Assembly: GCF_002009425.1 (NCBI RefSeq) | Contig: NZ_CP019936.1 | Coordinates: forward strand, 2,901,297 to 2,965,296 | DNA: 64,000 nt | Reading direction: 5' to 3' | From: Thiosocius teredinicola | GTDB lineage: Bacteria; Pseudomonadota; Gammaproteobacteria; Chromatiales; Chromatiaceae | Shown: positions 20,672 to 29,831 of the stretch, in pieces | Position numbering within the stretch: position 1 is the stretch's first letter | Layout: each line of letters starts with the position of its first letter | Translations under genes and position numbers: made by a program | The notes under the pieces: generated by a model | Databases searched by the model: none | Told to the model about the DNA's origin: nothing | The model's input: only the letters and a program-made list of their open reading frames with translations

Positions 20672-22099
20672 ATGGAGTCACAGACCACCTACAACTACAA
20701 GGTCGTGCGCCAGTTTGCGGTGATGACGGTTATCTGGGGCATCGTCGGGATGCTCGTCGGCGTTATCGTCGCGGCTCAGCTGGCCTTTCCGACACTCACC
20801 GATGGTATTTCGTTCCTCAGCTACGGCCGCCTGCGTCCGTTGCATACGAACGCTGTCATATTTGCCTTCGGCGGTTCGGCCTTGTTCGCCACGTCGTACT
20901 ACGTGGTGCAACGCACCTGTCAGACCCGGCTGTTCGGTGGTCCGCTGGCCTCCATCACCTTCTGGGGTTGGAACCTGATCATCGTACTGGCTGCCATTAC
21001 GCTGCCCCTGGGTATCACCAGCGGTAAGGAATACGCCGAACTCGAATGGCCGATCGACCTGCTGATCGCCGTCATCTGGGTGATCTACGCGATCGTATTC
21101 TTCGGCACGGTCGCCACACGTAAGGTCAAGCACATCTACGTAGCCAACTGGTTCTACGGTGCTTTCATCCTGACGATTGCGGTACTGCACATCGTCAACA
21201 GCGCGTTCATCCCGGCCACCCTGACCAAGGGCTACAGCTTCTACCCCGGTGCCATCGATGCGATGGTCCAGTGGTGGTACGGCCACAACGCCGTGGGCTT
21301 CTTCCTGACCACTGCGTTCCTCGGCATGATGTACTACTTCGTACCGAAGCAGGCCGGTCGCCCCGTCTACTCGTACCGTCTGTCAGTCGTCCACTTCTGG
21401 GCACTGATCTCGACCTACATGTGGGCCGGTCCGCACCACCTGCACTACACCGCACTGCCCGACTGGGCACAGTCGGTCGGTATGATCTTCTCGCTGATCC
21501 TGCTGGCACCGTCCTGGGGCGGCATGATCAACGGCATCATGACCCTGTCGGGCGCCTGGCATAAGCTGCGCACCGACCCGATCCTGAAATTCCTGATCGT
21601 TTCGCTGTCGTTCTACGGCATGTCGACCTTCGAAGGTCCGATGATGTCGATCAAGACCGTCAACGCGCTGTCGCACTACACCGACTGGACCGTGGGCCAC
21701 GTGCACTCGGGTGCGTTGGGTTGGGTTGCGATGGTATCGATCGGTTCGCTGTACTACCTGATCCCACGTATGTTCGGTCGGGTTGAGATGGCGAGCATGA
21801 AGCTGGTCGAGTTGCACTTCTGGACGGCCACCATCGGCGTTGTGCTGTACATCGCTGCCATGTGGATCGCCGGTGTCATGCAAGGCCTGATGTGGCGTGC
21901 AGTTAACGCCGACGGCACCCTGACCTACTCCTTCATCGAATCGGTGGAACGTACCTATCCGTTCTACTACGTCCGTCTGCTCGGCGGGGCCATGTTCCTC
22001 GGCGGCATGCTGTTGATGGCCTACAACGTCTGGAAAACGGCCTCGCAGGGCCGTGTAGCCGACGCTGACGATGCCATTCCGGCACCGGCAGCCCACTGA
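20672..22099 (+). CDS. ccoN: cbb3-type cytochrome c oxidase subunit I
   Basis: A 475-residue polytopic haem-copper oxidase subunit with 12 predicted helices, holding the low-spin haem b and the haem b3-CuB centre where oxygen is reduced. Recognisable His-bearing segments include [62 protein letters not shown] (CuB ligands) and [19 protein letters not shown]. The ATG at 20672 follows GGGAG; nine upstream codons in frame lie in the leader hairpin. First gene of ccoNOQP, the high-affinity oxidase used at low oxygen, with FNR boxes upstream. Confidence 0.97.
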   Translation: MESQTTYNYKVVRQFAVMTVIWGIVGMLVGVIVAAQLAFPTLTDGISFLSYGRLRPLHTNAVIFAFGGSALFATSYYVVQRTCQTRLFGGPLASITFWGWNLIIVLAAITLPLGITSGKEYAELEWPIDLLIAVIWVIYAIVFFGTVATRKVKHIYVANWFYGAFILTIAVLHIVNSAFIPATLTKGYSFYPGAIDAMVQWWYGHNAVGFFLTTAFLGMMYYFVPKQAGRPVYSYRLSVVHFWALISTYMWAGPHHLHYTALPDWAQSVGMIFSLILLAPSWGGMINGIMTLSGAWHKLRTDPILKFLIVSLSFYGMSTFEGPMMSIKTVNALSHYTDWTVGHVHSGALGWVAMVSIGSLYYLIPRMFGRVEMASMKLVELHFWTATIGVVLYIAAMWIAGVMQGLMWRAVNADGTLTYSFIESVERTYPFYYVRLLGGAMFLGGMLLMAYNVWKTASQGRVADADDAIPAPAAH

Positions 22100-22118
22100 T
22101 AAGAAAGGAGTACCGAAA

Positions 22119-22745
22119 ATGTCACATGAAGTCGTTGAAAAGAACGTCGGCCTGCTGGCGATCCTGGTAATCCTGGTTATCAGTGTCGGCGGCCTGGTCG
22201 AAATCGTCCCGCTGTTCTTCCTCACGGAAACCACTGAGCCGGCGCCTGGCGTCACCAAGTACAGTGCGTTGCGTCTGGAAGGTCGGGATATCTATGTCCG
22301 CGAGGGTTGCTACAACTGCCACTCGCAGATGATCCGTCCGTTCCGTGCGGAAACCGAGCGTTACGGTCACTACTCGGTTGCGGGTGAGTCGGTTTACGAC
22401 CACCCCTTCCAGTGGGGATCGAAGCGCACCGGTCCGGACCTGGCCCGCGTTGGCGGTCGCTACAGTGACGATTGGCACTACGCCCATCTGAACGACCCAC
22501 GCGACGTGGTGCCGGAGTCGAACATGCCTTCCTACTCATGGTTGAGCGACAACAAACTGACCGGCAATGACACTGCCGCGAAGATGAAGGCACTCAACAT
22601 CGCGATCGGTGCGACCTGTCCGAAATGCGAGCTCTACAGCGAGCAGGACATGGCGGATGCCCAGAAGCAAGTGGCTGAAAAAACCGAGGCGGAAGCACTC
22701 GTTGCTTATCTGCAAGGTCTGGGCCTCGCTTCCAAGCAGTGGTGA
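22119..22745 (+). CDS. ccoO: cbb3 oxidase mono-haem cytochrome c subunit
   Basis: A 208-residue membrane-anchored c-type cytochrome. An N-terminal helix (about 9-36, [25 protein letters not shown]) anchors a periplasmic domain with the haem site CYNCH (64-68) in the family context [29 protein letters not shown]. The axial Met is expected in the SNMPSYSWL segment. It passes electrons from CcoP to CcoN. A strong AAGGAG lies 9 bp before the ATG. An extra CPKC pair occurs near 169-172. Confidence 0.97.
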   Translation: MSHEVVEKNVGLLAILVILVISVGGLVEIVPLFFLTETTEPAPGVTKYSALRLEGRDIYVREGCYNCHSQMIRPFRAETERYGHYSVAGESVYDHPFQWGSKRTGPDLARVGGRYSDDWHYAHLNDPRDVVPESNMPSYSWLSDNKLTGNDTAAKMKALNIAIGATCPKCELYSEQDMADAQKQVAEKTEAEALVAYLQGLGLASKQW

Positions 22746-22750
22746 TCGTT

Positions 22751-22927
22751 ATGGAACTTAACGATCTGCGTGCATGGCACACCGTCGTCCTGCTGATCTG
22801 TTTCATCGGGATCGTATTTTGGGCCTACAGCAAACGTCGTAAGCGTGATTTCGACGAGGCCGCAAACCTGCCCTTTGCCGACGAGAAAAAGCACCGGGCA
22901 TCGATTGAGAAGGAGAATCTGTCATGA
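22751..22927 (+). CDS. ccoQ: cbb3 oxidase small subunit CcoQ
   Basis: A 58-residue single-helix protein (MELNDLRAWHTVVLLICFIGIVFWAYSKRRKRDFDEAANLPF). The helix followed by a basic RRKRDFDEAA motif is typical of CcoQ/FixQ, which stabilises the assembled oxidase. It sits 5 bp after ccoO and overlaps ccoP by 4 bp (ATGA). An alternative start four codons upstream overlaps the ccoO end. Confidence 0.92.
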   Translation: MELNDLRAWHTVVLLICFIGIVFWAYSKRRKRDFDEAANLPFADEKKHRASIEKENLS

Positions 22928-23847
22928 GCAGTTTCTGGAGTGGTTGGATTATCGTACTTACCGTCGGCAACATCCTCGCCTGTCTGTGGCTCGTCTGGTG
23001 GACCATGCGTCGCCGTACCGACGAGGCGGCGCAAGGTGACGTTACCGGTCATACCTGGGATGGCGATCTGCAGGAATACAACAACCCCCTGCCCCGTTGG
23101 TGGCTGTGGCTGTTCTACATCACCCTGATCTTCGCCGCCGGCTACCTGGCCTTGTATCCCGGCCTGGGCAAGTTCCAGGGCATCTGGGGCTGGTCATCGG
23201 GCAACACGCTGGGCTCGATCGAAGGTTCGCAGTACCAGGGCGAGATGGCGCAGGCCGCCGAGAAGTACGACCCGATCTTCAAGAAGTTCGCGGCCGTCGC
23301 AGTGACCGATCTGGCGGGCAAGCCGGAATACCAAGAAGCGCGTGAAATGGGCAAGCGTCTGTTCCTGACCTACTGCATGCAGTGTCATGGTTCGGATGCC
23401 GGCGGAACGCCGGGCTTCCCCAACCTGACCGACGGCGACTGGCTGTGGGGCGGTAGCCCTGAGCAGATCAAGATGTCGATCGCCAGTGGCCGCAACGGCG
23501 TGATGCCGGCGCACGCCCACATCGGCGACGACAAGATCGACCAGGTCGCCAGCTACGTCGAGAGCCTCTCGGGCCGCAACGTGGACGCCGCCAAGGCCGA
23601 AGCCGGCAAAGAGGTGTTCATGAGCGTCGGCTGTATCGGCTGCCACGGTGTCGACGGCACCGGCAACCAGATGCTCGGCGCGCCGAACCTGACCGACAAG
23701 GTCTGGCTGTATGGCGGTAGCGCAGGCGTTATCAAGCAGACCCTGACCAAGGGCCGTGCCGGCGTCATGCCAGCTCACAAGGAGCTGCTGGGCGACGAGA
23801 AGGTGCACCTGCTGACCGCTTACGTCTATAGTCTGTCGAACCAATAA
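22924..23847 (+). CDS. ccoP: cbb3 oxidase di-haem cytochrome c subunit
   Basis: A 307-residue subunit with two N-terminal helices (about 5-28 and 59-79) joined by a cytoplasmic loop with TWDGDLQEYNNPLPRWW, a CcoP hallmark. Two class I cytochrome c domains follow, with haem motifs CMQCH (151-155) and CIGCH (237-241); the axial Met lies in GVMPAH of each domain. It accepts electrons from the soluble donor. Two-helix CcoP is the long form typical of pseudomonads and many gammaproteobacteria. It is last in the ccoNOQP transcript before a large hairpin. Confidence 0.97.
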   Translation: MSSFWSGWIIVLTVGNILACLWLVWWTMRRRTDEAAQGDVTGHTWDGDLQEYNNPLPRWWLWLFYITLIFAAGYLALYPGLGKFQGIWGWSSGNTLGSIEGSQYQGEMAQAAEKYDPIFKKFAAVAVTDLAGKPEYQEAREMGKRLFLTYCMQCHGSDAGGTPGFPNLTDGDWLWGGSPEQIKMSIASGRNGVMPAHAHIGDDKIDQVASYVESLSGRNVDAAKAEAGKEVFMSVGCIGCHGVDGTGNQMLGAPNLTDKVWLYGGSAGVIKQTLTKGRAGVMPAHKELLGDEKVHLLTAYVYSLSNQ

Positions 23848-23856
23848 GCGGTACCC

Positions 23857-23924
23857 TGGCCCTGGCCCCTCGGAAAACGTCGATAATGCGATTTATCAAC
23901 GACTTCCGCGGGGGTTCAGGGCCA
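23857..23924. terminator. Long imperfect hairpin after ccoP
   Basis: TGGCCCTG (23857-23864) pairs with CAGGGCCA (23917-23924), with further imperfect pairing inward (CCCC...CGGAA against TTCCG...GGGG, and CGTCG against CGAC). No T-tract follows. It may be a rho-independent-like stop or an mRNA processing/stability element separating ccoNOQP from the downstream genes. Confidence 0.5.
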
Positions 23925-24042
23925 AAATTCAACGGCTATTTCTCTCCTTAGGCGCCCTTCAGCATCGGCTCCACCCGGGAGTTGTAGCTGAACGATGACC
24001 AAAGTCGGACACCACTGTCCGGCGCGACCTAAGGAACCCAGC

Positions 24043-24333
24043 ATGTCTACCCTGCCAGCTACTGAGCAAGACAAAAATCAGCTGCCGGTTGTTCAGCAGA
24101 TCGTTTCCGTCATGTGGCCGTCGTTCCTTACCGCGAGCCTGGCCACCATCATCTTCTTCACCCTGTTCGATCCGACCGAACTGGGCATGATCGGCGGCTT
24201 TCCGGATATCACCCGGATGGGCGGCTATACCATCGGCTTCTTTTGTTTCTGGTTGCTGACGTCGATGAGCTGCGCGCTGACTTGCTATTTCCGCCGACCC
24301 ACACATCGGCAGAACATGCCCAAATCCAACTAA
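24043..24333 (+). CDS. Small two-helix membrane protein inside the cco region, function unknown
   Basis: A 96-residue protein with a polar start (MSTLPATEQDKNQLPVVQQ) and two hydrophobic segments, about 22-43 (VMWPSFLTASLATIIFFTLFDP) and 58-82 (YTIGFFCFWLLTSMSCALTCYF), then a basic tail. The ATG at 24043 follows AAGGAA; 16 upstream codons in frame are in the spacer. It lies between ccoP and ccoG, 26 bp before ccoG, so it may be an accessory factor for cbb3 oxidase. It does not look like CcoS or CcoQ, and I assign no function. Confidence 0.8.
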   Translation: MSTLPATEQDKNQLPVVQQIVSVMWPSFLTASLATIIFFTLFDPTELGMIGGFPDITRMGGYTIGFFCFWLLTSMSCALTCYFRRPTHRQNMPKSN

Positions 24334-24359
24334 ACGCCCTGACCACGGAACCGCAGACG

Positions 24360-25763
24360 ATGTCGCAGCCTGCCGAAAACAACAACGATTCCGCGCTCGA
24401 GTCCGATCTCTATAAGAAGCGCGAGAAGATCTATCCGCGAGAGGTGCACGGCATCTTTGCCGCACTGCGCCTGGCGGCCATGGGGGTGTTGCTCGGCATC
24501 TACTACGGTACGCCATGGATCAACTGGGACGGTCACCAGGCGATATTGTTCGACCTGCCGGCGCGTAAGTTCTACATCTTCGGCCTGACCTTCTGGCCGC
24601 AGGATTTCTTCTACCTGTCGATGCTGCTGATCCTCGCAGCGATCTCGCTGTTCATGTTTACCGCGCTCGCCGGACGCTTGTGGTGCGGCTATGCCTGTCC
24701 GCAGACCGTGTGGACCGAGATCTACATGTGGATCGAGCGCAAGATCGAAGGCGGATCGAAGAAACAGAAGAAACGCGACCAGGGGCCGAAAGACGCATCG
24801 TATTACAGCGTCAAGGCAGCCAAACACGCGGCATGGTTGGTGTTCTCTCTGTGGACGGGTTTCACCTTCGTCGGTTACTTCACGCCGATTCAGGAGCTGT
24901 GGACCAGCTTCATCGGCTGGAACCTGGGCCCCTGGGAAACCTTCTGGATCTTTTTCTACGGCTTCGCCACCTACGGCAACGCAGGTTTCATGCGCGAGCA
25001 GGTGTGCATCTACATGTGCCCCTATGCGCGCTTCCAAAGCGCGATGTTCGACCACGACACCCTGATCATCTCGTACGACGAAAAACGCGGCGATCCGCGC
25101 GGTTCACGCAAGCGCGGCACGCCATCGGCCGAAGCCGGCCTGGGCGACTGCATCGACTGCACGCTGTGCGTTCAGGTTTGCCCTGTCGGTATCGATATCC
25201 GCGACGGCCTGCAGTACCAGTGCATCGGCTGTGCGGCGTGCGTCGACGTGTGCGACGAAGTCATGGACAAGATGGGCTATCCGCGCGGCCTGGTGAAGTA
25301 CACCACCGAAAACGCCTTGCAGGGCCAGAAGACCAAGATCGTTCGCCCGCGCATCATGGTCTACATCGGCATACTGACCTTTGTCGGTGTCGCGTTGATC
25401 TACGCACTGCTGACCCGCATACCGCTCGAGGTCGATATCATTCGTGACCGCAACGTGCTGTACACCGAGACCGATGAAGGCCTGGTGCAGAACGTCTACA
25501 ACCTCAAACTGATCAATATGGATCATCGGCCGCAGCGCTACACCCTGGCGGTGTCCGGCCTGGAAGGCATGGAAGTGATTGGTCAAACCACGGGCATCGA
25601 ACTGGATAGCGGCGCGGTTGCCGACCTGCCGCTACGCGTGCAGGTCGACCCGATTGCGATAAAATCGTCCAGCAGTGAAATCCTGTTCCACATCCAATCC
25701 GAGATCACGCCGGAGATAGCGATCGACGAACACGCCCGCTTCCTCGGACCGGTGATGCGCTGA
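24360..25763 (+). CDS. ccoG: CcoG/RdxA/FixG, Cu(II) reductase for cbb3 assembly
   Basis: A 467-residue membrane iron-sulfur protein with five or so helices. Cytoplasmic Cys pairs are C109 and C113 (LWCGYACPQTVWTE) and VCIYMCPYARFQ (C216, C220). A 2x[4Fe-4S] ferredoxin domain has C264, C267, C270, C274 and C288, C291, C294, C298. An Ig-like C-terminal periplasmic domain follows the last helix (about 340-467). In other bacteria CcoG reduces Cu(II) to Cu(I) for insertion into CcoN. The start MSQPAENNND at 24360 is preferred to an upstream frame that runs antiparallel in meaning through the previous gene. Confidence 0.95.
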   Translation: MSQPAENNNDSALESDLYKKREKIYPREVHGIFAALRLAAMGVLLGIYYGTPWINWDGHQAILFDLPARKFYIFGLTFWPQDFFYLSMLLILAAISLFMFTALAGRLWCGYACPQTVWTEIYMWIERKIEGGSKKQKKRDQGPKDASYYSVKAAKHAAWLVFSLWTGFTFVGYFTPIQELWTSFIGWNLGPWETFWIFFYGFATYGNAGFMREQVCIYMCPYARFQSAMFDHDTLIISYDEKRGDPRGSRKRGTPSAEAGLGDCIDCTLCVQVCPVGIDIRDGLQYQCIGCAACVDVCDEVMDKMGYPRGLVKYTTENALQGQKTKIVRPRIMVYIGILTFVGVALIYALLTRIPLEVDIIRDRNVLYTETDEGLVQNVYNLKLINMDHRPQRYTLAVSGLEGMEVIGQTTGIELDSGAVADLPLRVQVDPIAIKSSSSEILFHIQSEITPEIAIDEHARFLGPVMR

Positions 25764-25772
25764 GACAACTGA

Positions 25773-26273
25773 ATGAGACCGCCCCGCGAAGATACCGTGC
25801 CATGGTACAAGCAGTTTTGGCCATGGTTCCTGATCGCCCTGCCGCTGAGTGTCGTGATCGCTGCGATCATCACGATCAACATCGCGATCCAGACCGATGA
25901 CGGCCTGGTCACCGACGATTACTACAAAGAAGGCCTGGCGATCCATAAGGATGCCGACAGCGCTGCGAAAGCCGCGGCATTGGGCATTGCCGGCGAGATT
26001 ACCTTCGATACCGATACCGGCGCCTTGACCCTGGCTTTGGACAAACCACTGACCAACGGCGCAGGCTTGCTGGTATTGAAAGTGATTCACCCCACCCGCC
26101 CCGACCAGGATCAACAACAGCAGTTGTCGCCACTGGGTAACGGCCGTTACGCAGGCAGGCTCGATCCGCTCGGGCCGGCCCATTGGAAACTGCAGTTACG
26201 TCCCGAGGACGAGTCGTGGCGCATCGAAGGCAGACTGGTGCTGCCGGGCTCGAACAGCGCACGCCTCGACTGA
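25773..26273 (+). CDS. ccoH: FixH/CcoH cbb3 oxidase assembly protein
   Basis: A 166-residue FixH-family protein: a single helix (about 15-37, PWFLIALPLSVVIAAIITINIAI), then the signature DDGLVTDDYYKEGLAIHKD and a periplasmic beta-rich domain. CcoH associates with CcoN-CcoO-CcoP during assembly. It is 9 bp after ccoG and ends the forward oxidase block. The usual next genes, the copper P-type ATPase ccoI and ccoS, are absent here; dnaQ converges 60 bp downstream. Confidence 0.9.
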   Translation: MRPPREDTVPWYKQFWPWFLIALPLSVVIAAIITINIAIQTDDGLVTDDYYKEGLAIHKDADSAAKAAALGIAGEITFDTDTGALTLALDKPLTNGAGLLVLKVIHPTRPDQDQQQQLSPLGNGRYAGRLDPLGPAHWKLQLRPEDESWRIEGRLVLPGSNSARLD

Positions 26274-26333
26274 CGCCGCATTTGATCTGCAGGTTCCGGT
26301 TCGCCTGTTAAAACCGGCGTAATTCGATCTGGC

Positions 26334-27044
26334 CTACTGACGACGCCACACGGCACCGTCGCCGGCTGCCTTGTCGATCGCATCCAGGCGCGCCTCATGC
26401 GCCGCCAGTTCTTCTTCATTGGCACTGACGATTACCAGCGACAGGCCGGCGCGGTCGACCCGGCGAACACCTGCCTGCCCTTGTCCTTCACCTTCATTGT
26501 CGTTGCTGGCATCGAGTGACAGCGCGCCCTGTCCGCCGGTCATGGCGAGATACACGTCGGCGAGGATCTCGGCATCGAGCAAGGCGCCATGTTTGTCGCG
26601 CCGGCTGTTGTCGACCTCGTAGCGGCCGCACAGTGCATCGAGGCTGTTGCGCTGCCCCGGATGCTTCTTGCGCGCCATCACCAACGTGTCGAGCACCTCA
26701 CAGTGATCGACGATCGCCCCCATGCCGTCGAGACGTGCAAGTTCGGCATCGAGAAAGCCGACGTCGAAGGGCGCATTGTGGATCACCAGTTCGGCGCCCT
26801 TCAGATACGTCAACAGATCATCGGCAATGTCGTCGAAGTGCGGTTTGTCGGCGAGAAACTCGTTTGTGATGCCGTGTACTTCAACGGCGGCTGCATCGAT
26901 CTCGCGATCCGGCTGCAGGTAGACATGAAAGTTGTTGCCGGTCAGACGGCGCTCGATCAGTTCGACGCAGCCGATCTCGATAATGCGATGCCCCTGCTCG
27001 GGCTCGAGGCCGGTGGTTTCCGTATCCAGTACGATCTGTCTCAT
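26334..27044 (-). CDS. dnaQ: DNA polymerase III epsilon subunit (proofreading 3'-5' exonuclease)
   Basis: A 236-residue DEDDh exonuclease. D7 and E9 are in IVLDTETTG; the third acidic residue is in HNAPFDVGFLD, and H-x4-D is in DKHGALLDAEILADVY. A C-terminal tail (about 185-236) binds the polymerase alpha subunit. It corrects replication errors. The ATG at 27044 gives the canonical start; 15 upstream codons in frame are dropped. rnhA is 41 bp upstream in the same direction, whereas in E. coli the two are divergent. Confidence 0.95.
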   Translation of the reverse strand: MRQIVLDTETTGLEPEQGHRIIEIGCVELIERRLTGNNFHVYLQPDREIDAAAVEVHGITNEFLADKPHFDDIADDLLTYLKGAELVIHNAPFDVGFLDAELARLDGMGAIVDHCEVLDTLVMARKKHPGQRNSLDALCGRYEVDNSRRDKHGALLDAEILADVYLAMTGGQGALSLDASNDNEGEGQGQAGVRRVDRAGLSLVIVSANEEELAAHEARLDAIDKAAGDGAVWRRQ

Positions 27045-27085
27045 GCTGTCGCTGTCCTTCAGGCGGTGTTCGAGGTGCAGGCAGG

Positions 27086-27535
27086 TCAATCGATATTGGT
27101 ATGCAGCGCACTGATGCCCCGATTGGCCAGCTCATCGGCACGCTCGTTCTCCGGGTGTCCGGCGTGCCCTTTGACCCAATGCCAGGTCACATCGTGTTCG
27201 TTGACGGCCTGTTCGAGCTGCTTCCACAGGTCTTCGTTCTTGACCGGTTTCTTGGCCGCGGTGCGCCAGCCATTGCGTTTCCAATTATGAATCCACTGCG
27301 TGATGCCGTTTTTCACATACTGGGAATCCGTCGTGATATCCACCGGGCAGCGCCGTTTGAGCGCCTCCAGGCCCTTGATGACGGCCGTCAGTTCCATGCG
27401 GTTGTTGGTGGTTTCGGCTTCACCGCCGAACAACTCTTTCTCTTTGCCGCTGAAACGCAGGATGGCGCCCCATCCGCCCGGACCTGGGTTTCCCTTGCAG
27501 GCACCATCTGTAAACAATTCGACGCGATCTGACAT
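27086..27535 (-). CDS. rnhA: Ribonuclease HI
   Basis: A 149-residue RNase HI that cleaves RNA in RNA-DNA hybrids. All four catalytic acids are in the E. coli positions: D10 ([16 protein letters not shown]), E48 ([15 protein letters not shown]), D70 ([14 protein letters not shown]) and D134 (ERADELAN). The basic handle region ([17 protein letters not shown]) is present. It lies 6 bp after the methyltransferase gene, and dnaQ follows. Confidence 0.98.
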   Translation of the reverse strand: MSDRVELFTDGACKGNPGPGGWGAILRFSGKEKELFGGEAETTNNRMELTAVIKGLEALKRRCPVDITTDSQYVKNGITQWIHNWKRNGWRTAAKKPVKNEDLWKQLEQAVNEHDVTWHWVKGHAGHPENERADELANRGISALHTNID

Positions 27536-27541
27536 GCGACT

Positions 27542-28354
27542 CTATCCAAAACCTCGTTTGCGCGGTTCATCTTCCATCGGCGGCCAATCCATCGCCGAAT
27601 GCCCCGGGGCCGGCGCGTGTGGCTCGATAGCTCGCGGACCCAGCACCCGCAGACGCGACCAACGTTGGCCAACGGGTGTGATGCGCGATACCCGTTTGAC
27701 TGCCCTGACCACGTAGATACCGGCCAGCATCGGCCAGACGCGGCGACCGACGCGTTCGATCGATTCGAAGCGGTTCGATTTGGTCGGCGGTCGAAATTCC
27801 ATCACGTCCATGCGTTCCACACCGAAGCCCAACAGGGTCAACCAGTCGTTCATGCGCGGATACGACAGGAAATTGCCGCACCAGGGCAGACTGCCTCGCC
27901 AGCGGCCGAACAGTCGCCACAGGCCCCACAGGCTGTACGGATTGAAGCCGATAACGATCACCCGACCTTCCGGAATGAGCACCCGTTCAACTTCGCGCAA
28001 TACCTGGTGCGGATCGGGCGAGAAATCCAGCGTGTGGACCAGGATCATCGCGTCGATGCTGTCGGCCGTGATCGGCAGCAACTGCGATGCGCCGACGATC
28101 ACTTCAGGATGCCCCGCATCCGGTCGATGACTTATCAACGTCTTGTTACGCACCGGACACTGTGCGAGGTAGGCGGTATCGGAACCCAATTCACCCAGTT
28201 GCAGCAACTGGTAACCAAAGAGGTCGGTAACCATCGATGACACGACTTCACGCTCATGTGCCGCGACACGGCTGCCCGGCGATGTCAAATACCAATCTGA
28301 CAGAGCTTGGCCGATTTCTTTGTTTTCGCGATCACAGAATCTGGATGACGTCAT
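27542..28354 (-). CDS. SAM-dependent methyltransferase (YafS-like)
   Basis: About 270 residues with a class I methyltransferase core. Visible are LLQLGELGS (motif I region), LPITADSIDAMILVHTLDFSPDPHQVLREVERVLIPEGRVIVIGFNPYSLWGLWRLF (motifs III-V, typical of the UbiE/YafS group) and a basic C-terminus. Synteny with rnhA-dnaQ and mltD matches E. coli yafS, although gloB is not present between it and mltD. Substrate unknown. Start uncertain: ATG 28354 (MTSSRFCDREN) is chosen for fit to the family N-terminus; an in-frame ATG at 28402 would add 16 residues and nearly reach the divergent mltD start. Neither has a good Shine-Dalgarno site. Confidence 0.8.
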   Translation of the reverse strand: MTSSRFCDRENKEIGQALSDWYLTSPGSRVAAHEREVVSSMVTDLFGYQLLQLGELGSDTAYLAQCPVRNKTLISHRPDAGHPEVIVGASQLLPITADSIDAMILVHTLDFSPDPHQVLREVERVLIPEGRVIVIGFNPYSLWGLWRLFGRWRGSLPWCGNFLSYPRMNDWLTLLGFGVERMDVMEFRPPTKSNRFESIERVGRRVWPMLAGIYVVRAVKRVSRITPVGQRWSRLRVLGPRAIEPHAPAPGHSAMDWPPMEDEPRKRGFG

Positions 28355-28425
28355 CTGGCGGTTGGGTGCTGGAACCTGGTTCTTGCATTTCGTAAACTGC
28401 ACCGGCTTTCACAGCGGCGAGTAGC

Positions 28426-29826
28426 ATGTCTGATTCTGAACAAAGCATCACCGGTCGGCAACGTCGCCGCACTACTATTCCGGCTCTGACCCTGGCCCTC
28501 GCCGCCCTATTAGGCGGTTGCGGCACACAGGGTACCAAGACCGATGCGACCTCGCCTCATGCGAAATCGAACGAGCAGGAAATCGTCGACAAGCATGCCT
28601 TGGAGATGCTGACACACAACGATCTGGCCGACGCCGAAGAGATCGTCATCCCGCCCGAACCGATCTGGACCCGCCTGCGCTCAGGATTCTCTCTAGACGT
28701 TCTCGAACACCCGCGGGTCAAGCAGGAGATCAGCCGCCTGCAGCGCCATCCGAACGCCTATCGGGCAATGATGGCGCGTTCCGAGCCCTACCTGTATCAC
28801 ATTCTCAACGAGATCGACGCAGCCGGCCTGCCTTATGAACTGGCCCTGCTACCGGCCGTCGAGAGCGGCTTCAGACCTGAGATCTACTCGACCTCGGGCG
28901 CAGCCGGCCTGTGGCAGTTCATGCCCGCTACCGGCAAGATGCTCGGCCTCAGGCAGGACTGGTGGGTCGACCGGCGGCGCACCGTACGCGCCTCGACCCG
29001 GGCCGCCATCAAATACCTGAAGCAGCTCAACGAGCGCTTTGACGGCGATTGGGCGTTGACCCTGGCGGCCTACAATGCCGGCGCCGGCACCGTCAGCCGC
29101 GCTATTCGGCGTGCCGAGCGCAAGGGCGGCAAGACCGATTTCTGGTCGCTCGACCTGCCGCGCGAGACCGACCAATACGTGCCGCGTCTGCTCGCCTTGA
29201 CCGCCGTGGTCACCAATCCGGATCGTTACGCGCTCGATCTGCCCGAGATCCTCGACCAACCCTATTTCGTGGTCGCCGATACGGCCGGCCAGATCGATCT
29301 GAACGTTGCCGCCGAATTGGCGGAGATGTCGGTCGAAGAACTGCTGGCATTGAACGCCGGCCACCGACGCTGGGCGAGCAGCCCGGACGGGCCGCACGAG
29401 TTGCTGATGCCGGCGGACAACGCCGAACTCTTCAAAACGGCGCTGGCCGATCTGCCGACGGACAAGCGTTTGCGCTGGCAACGCCACGCCATCAAACCCG
29501 GTGACACTCTCAGCCAGATCGCGCGTCGCTATGGGGTTACCGCCGATGTGATCCGCCAGGCGAACAACCTCAAAGGCTCATCGATCCGCGCCGGCAGACA
29601 CCTGAAGATACCGCTGTCCGACGGCGCCAACTTCACCACCACGGCCTCCAACGGTAATGCCAAGCAACGCCTGAAGTACCGAGTGCGTAAGGGCGATTCG
29701 TTGTACAAGATCGCCCGCCGCTTCCAGGTATCGATCGCCGATCTCAAGCGTTGGAACCAGGTCGGTCGCTTCATCCGCCCCGGCGAACGCATCACGGTGT
29801 TCATCGACCCCGACGCGGATACCTGA
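28426..29826 (+). CDS. mltD: Membrane-bound lytic murein transglycosylase D
   Basis: A 466-residue lipoprotein. The lipobox LLGGC gives a lipidated Cys at 32. A SLT (family 1) lytic transglycosylase domain covers about 125-265, with the catalytic Glu E146 in LLPAVESGFRPEIYSTSGAAGLWQFMPATG and AAYNAGAGTVSRAI. Two LysM domains lie at about 350-392 and 420-462. It cleaves peptidoglycan glycan strands, leaving 1,6-anhydro ends, during wall turnover. Start ATG 28426, divergent from the methyltransferase. Confidence 0.94.
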   Translation: MSDSEQSITGRQRRRTTIPALTLALAALLGGCGTQGTKTDATSPHAKSNEQEIVDKHALEMLTHNDLADAEEIVIPPEPIWTRLRSGFSLDVLEHPRVKQEISRLQRHPNAYRAMMARSEPYLYHILNEIDAAGLPYELALLPAVESGFRPEIYSTSGAAGLWQFMPATGKMLGLRQDWWVDRRRTVRASTRAAIKYLKQLNERFDGDWALTLAAYNAGAGTVSRAIRRAERKGGKTDFWSLDLPRETDQYVPRLLALTAVVTNPDRYALDLPEILDQPYFVVADTAGQIDLNVAAELAEMSVEELLALNAGHRRWASSPDGPHELLMPADNAELFKTALADLPTDKRLRWQRHAIKPGDTLSQIARRYGVTADVIRQANNLKGSSIRAGRHLKIPLSDGANFTTTASNGNAKQRLKYRVRKGDSLYKIARRFQVSIADLKRWNQVGRFIRPGERITVFIDPDADT

Positions 29827-29831
29827 CCGCC

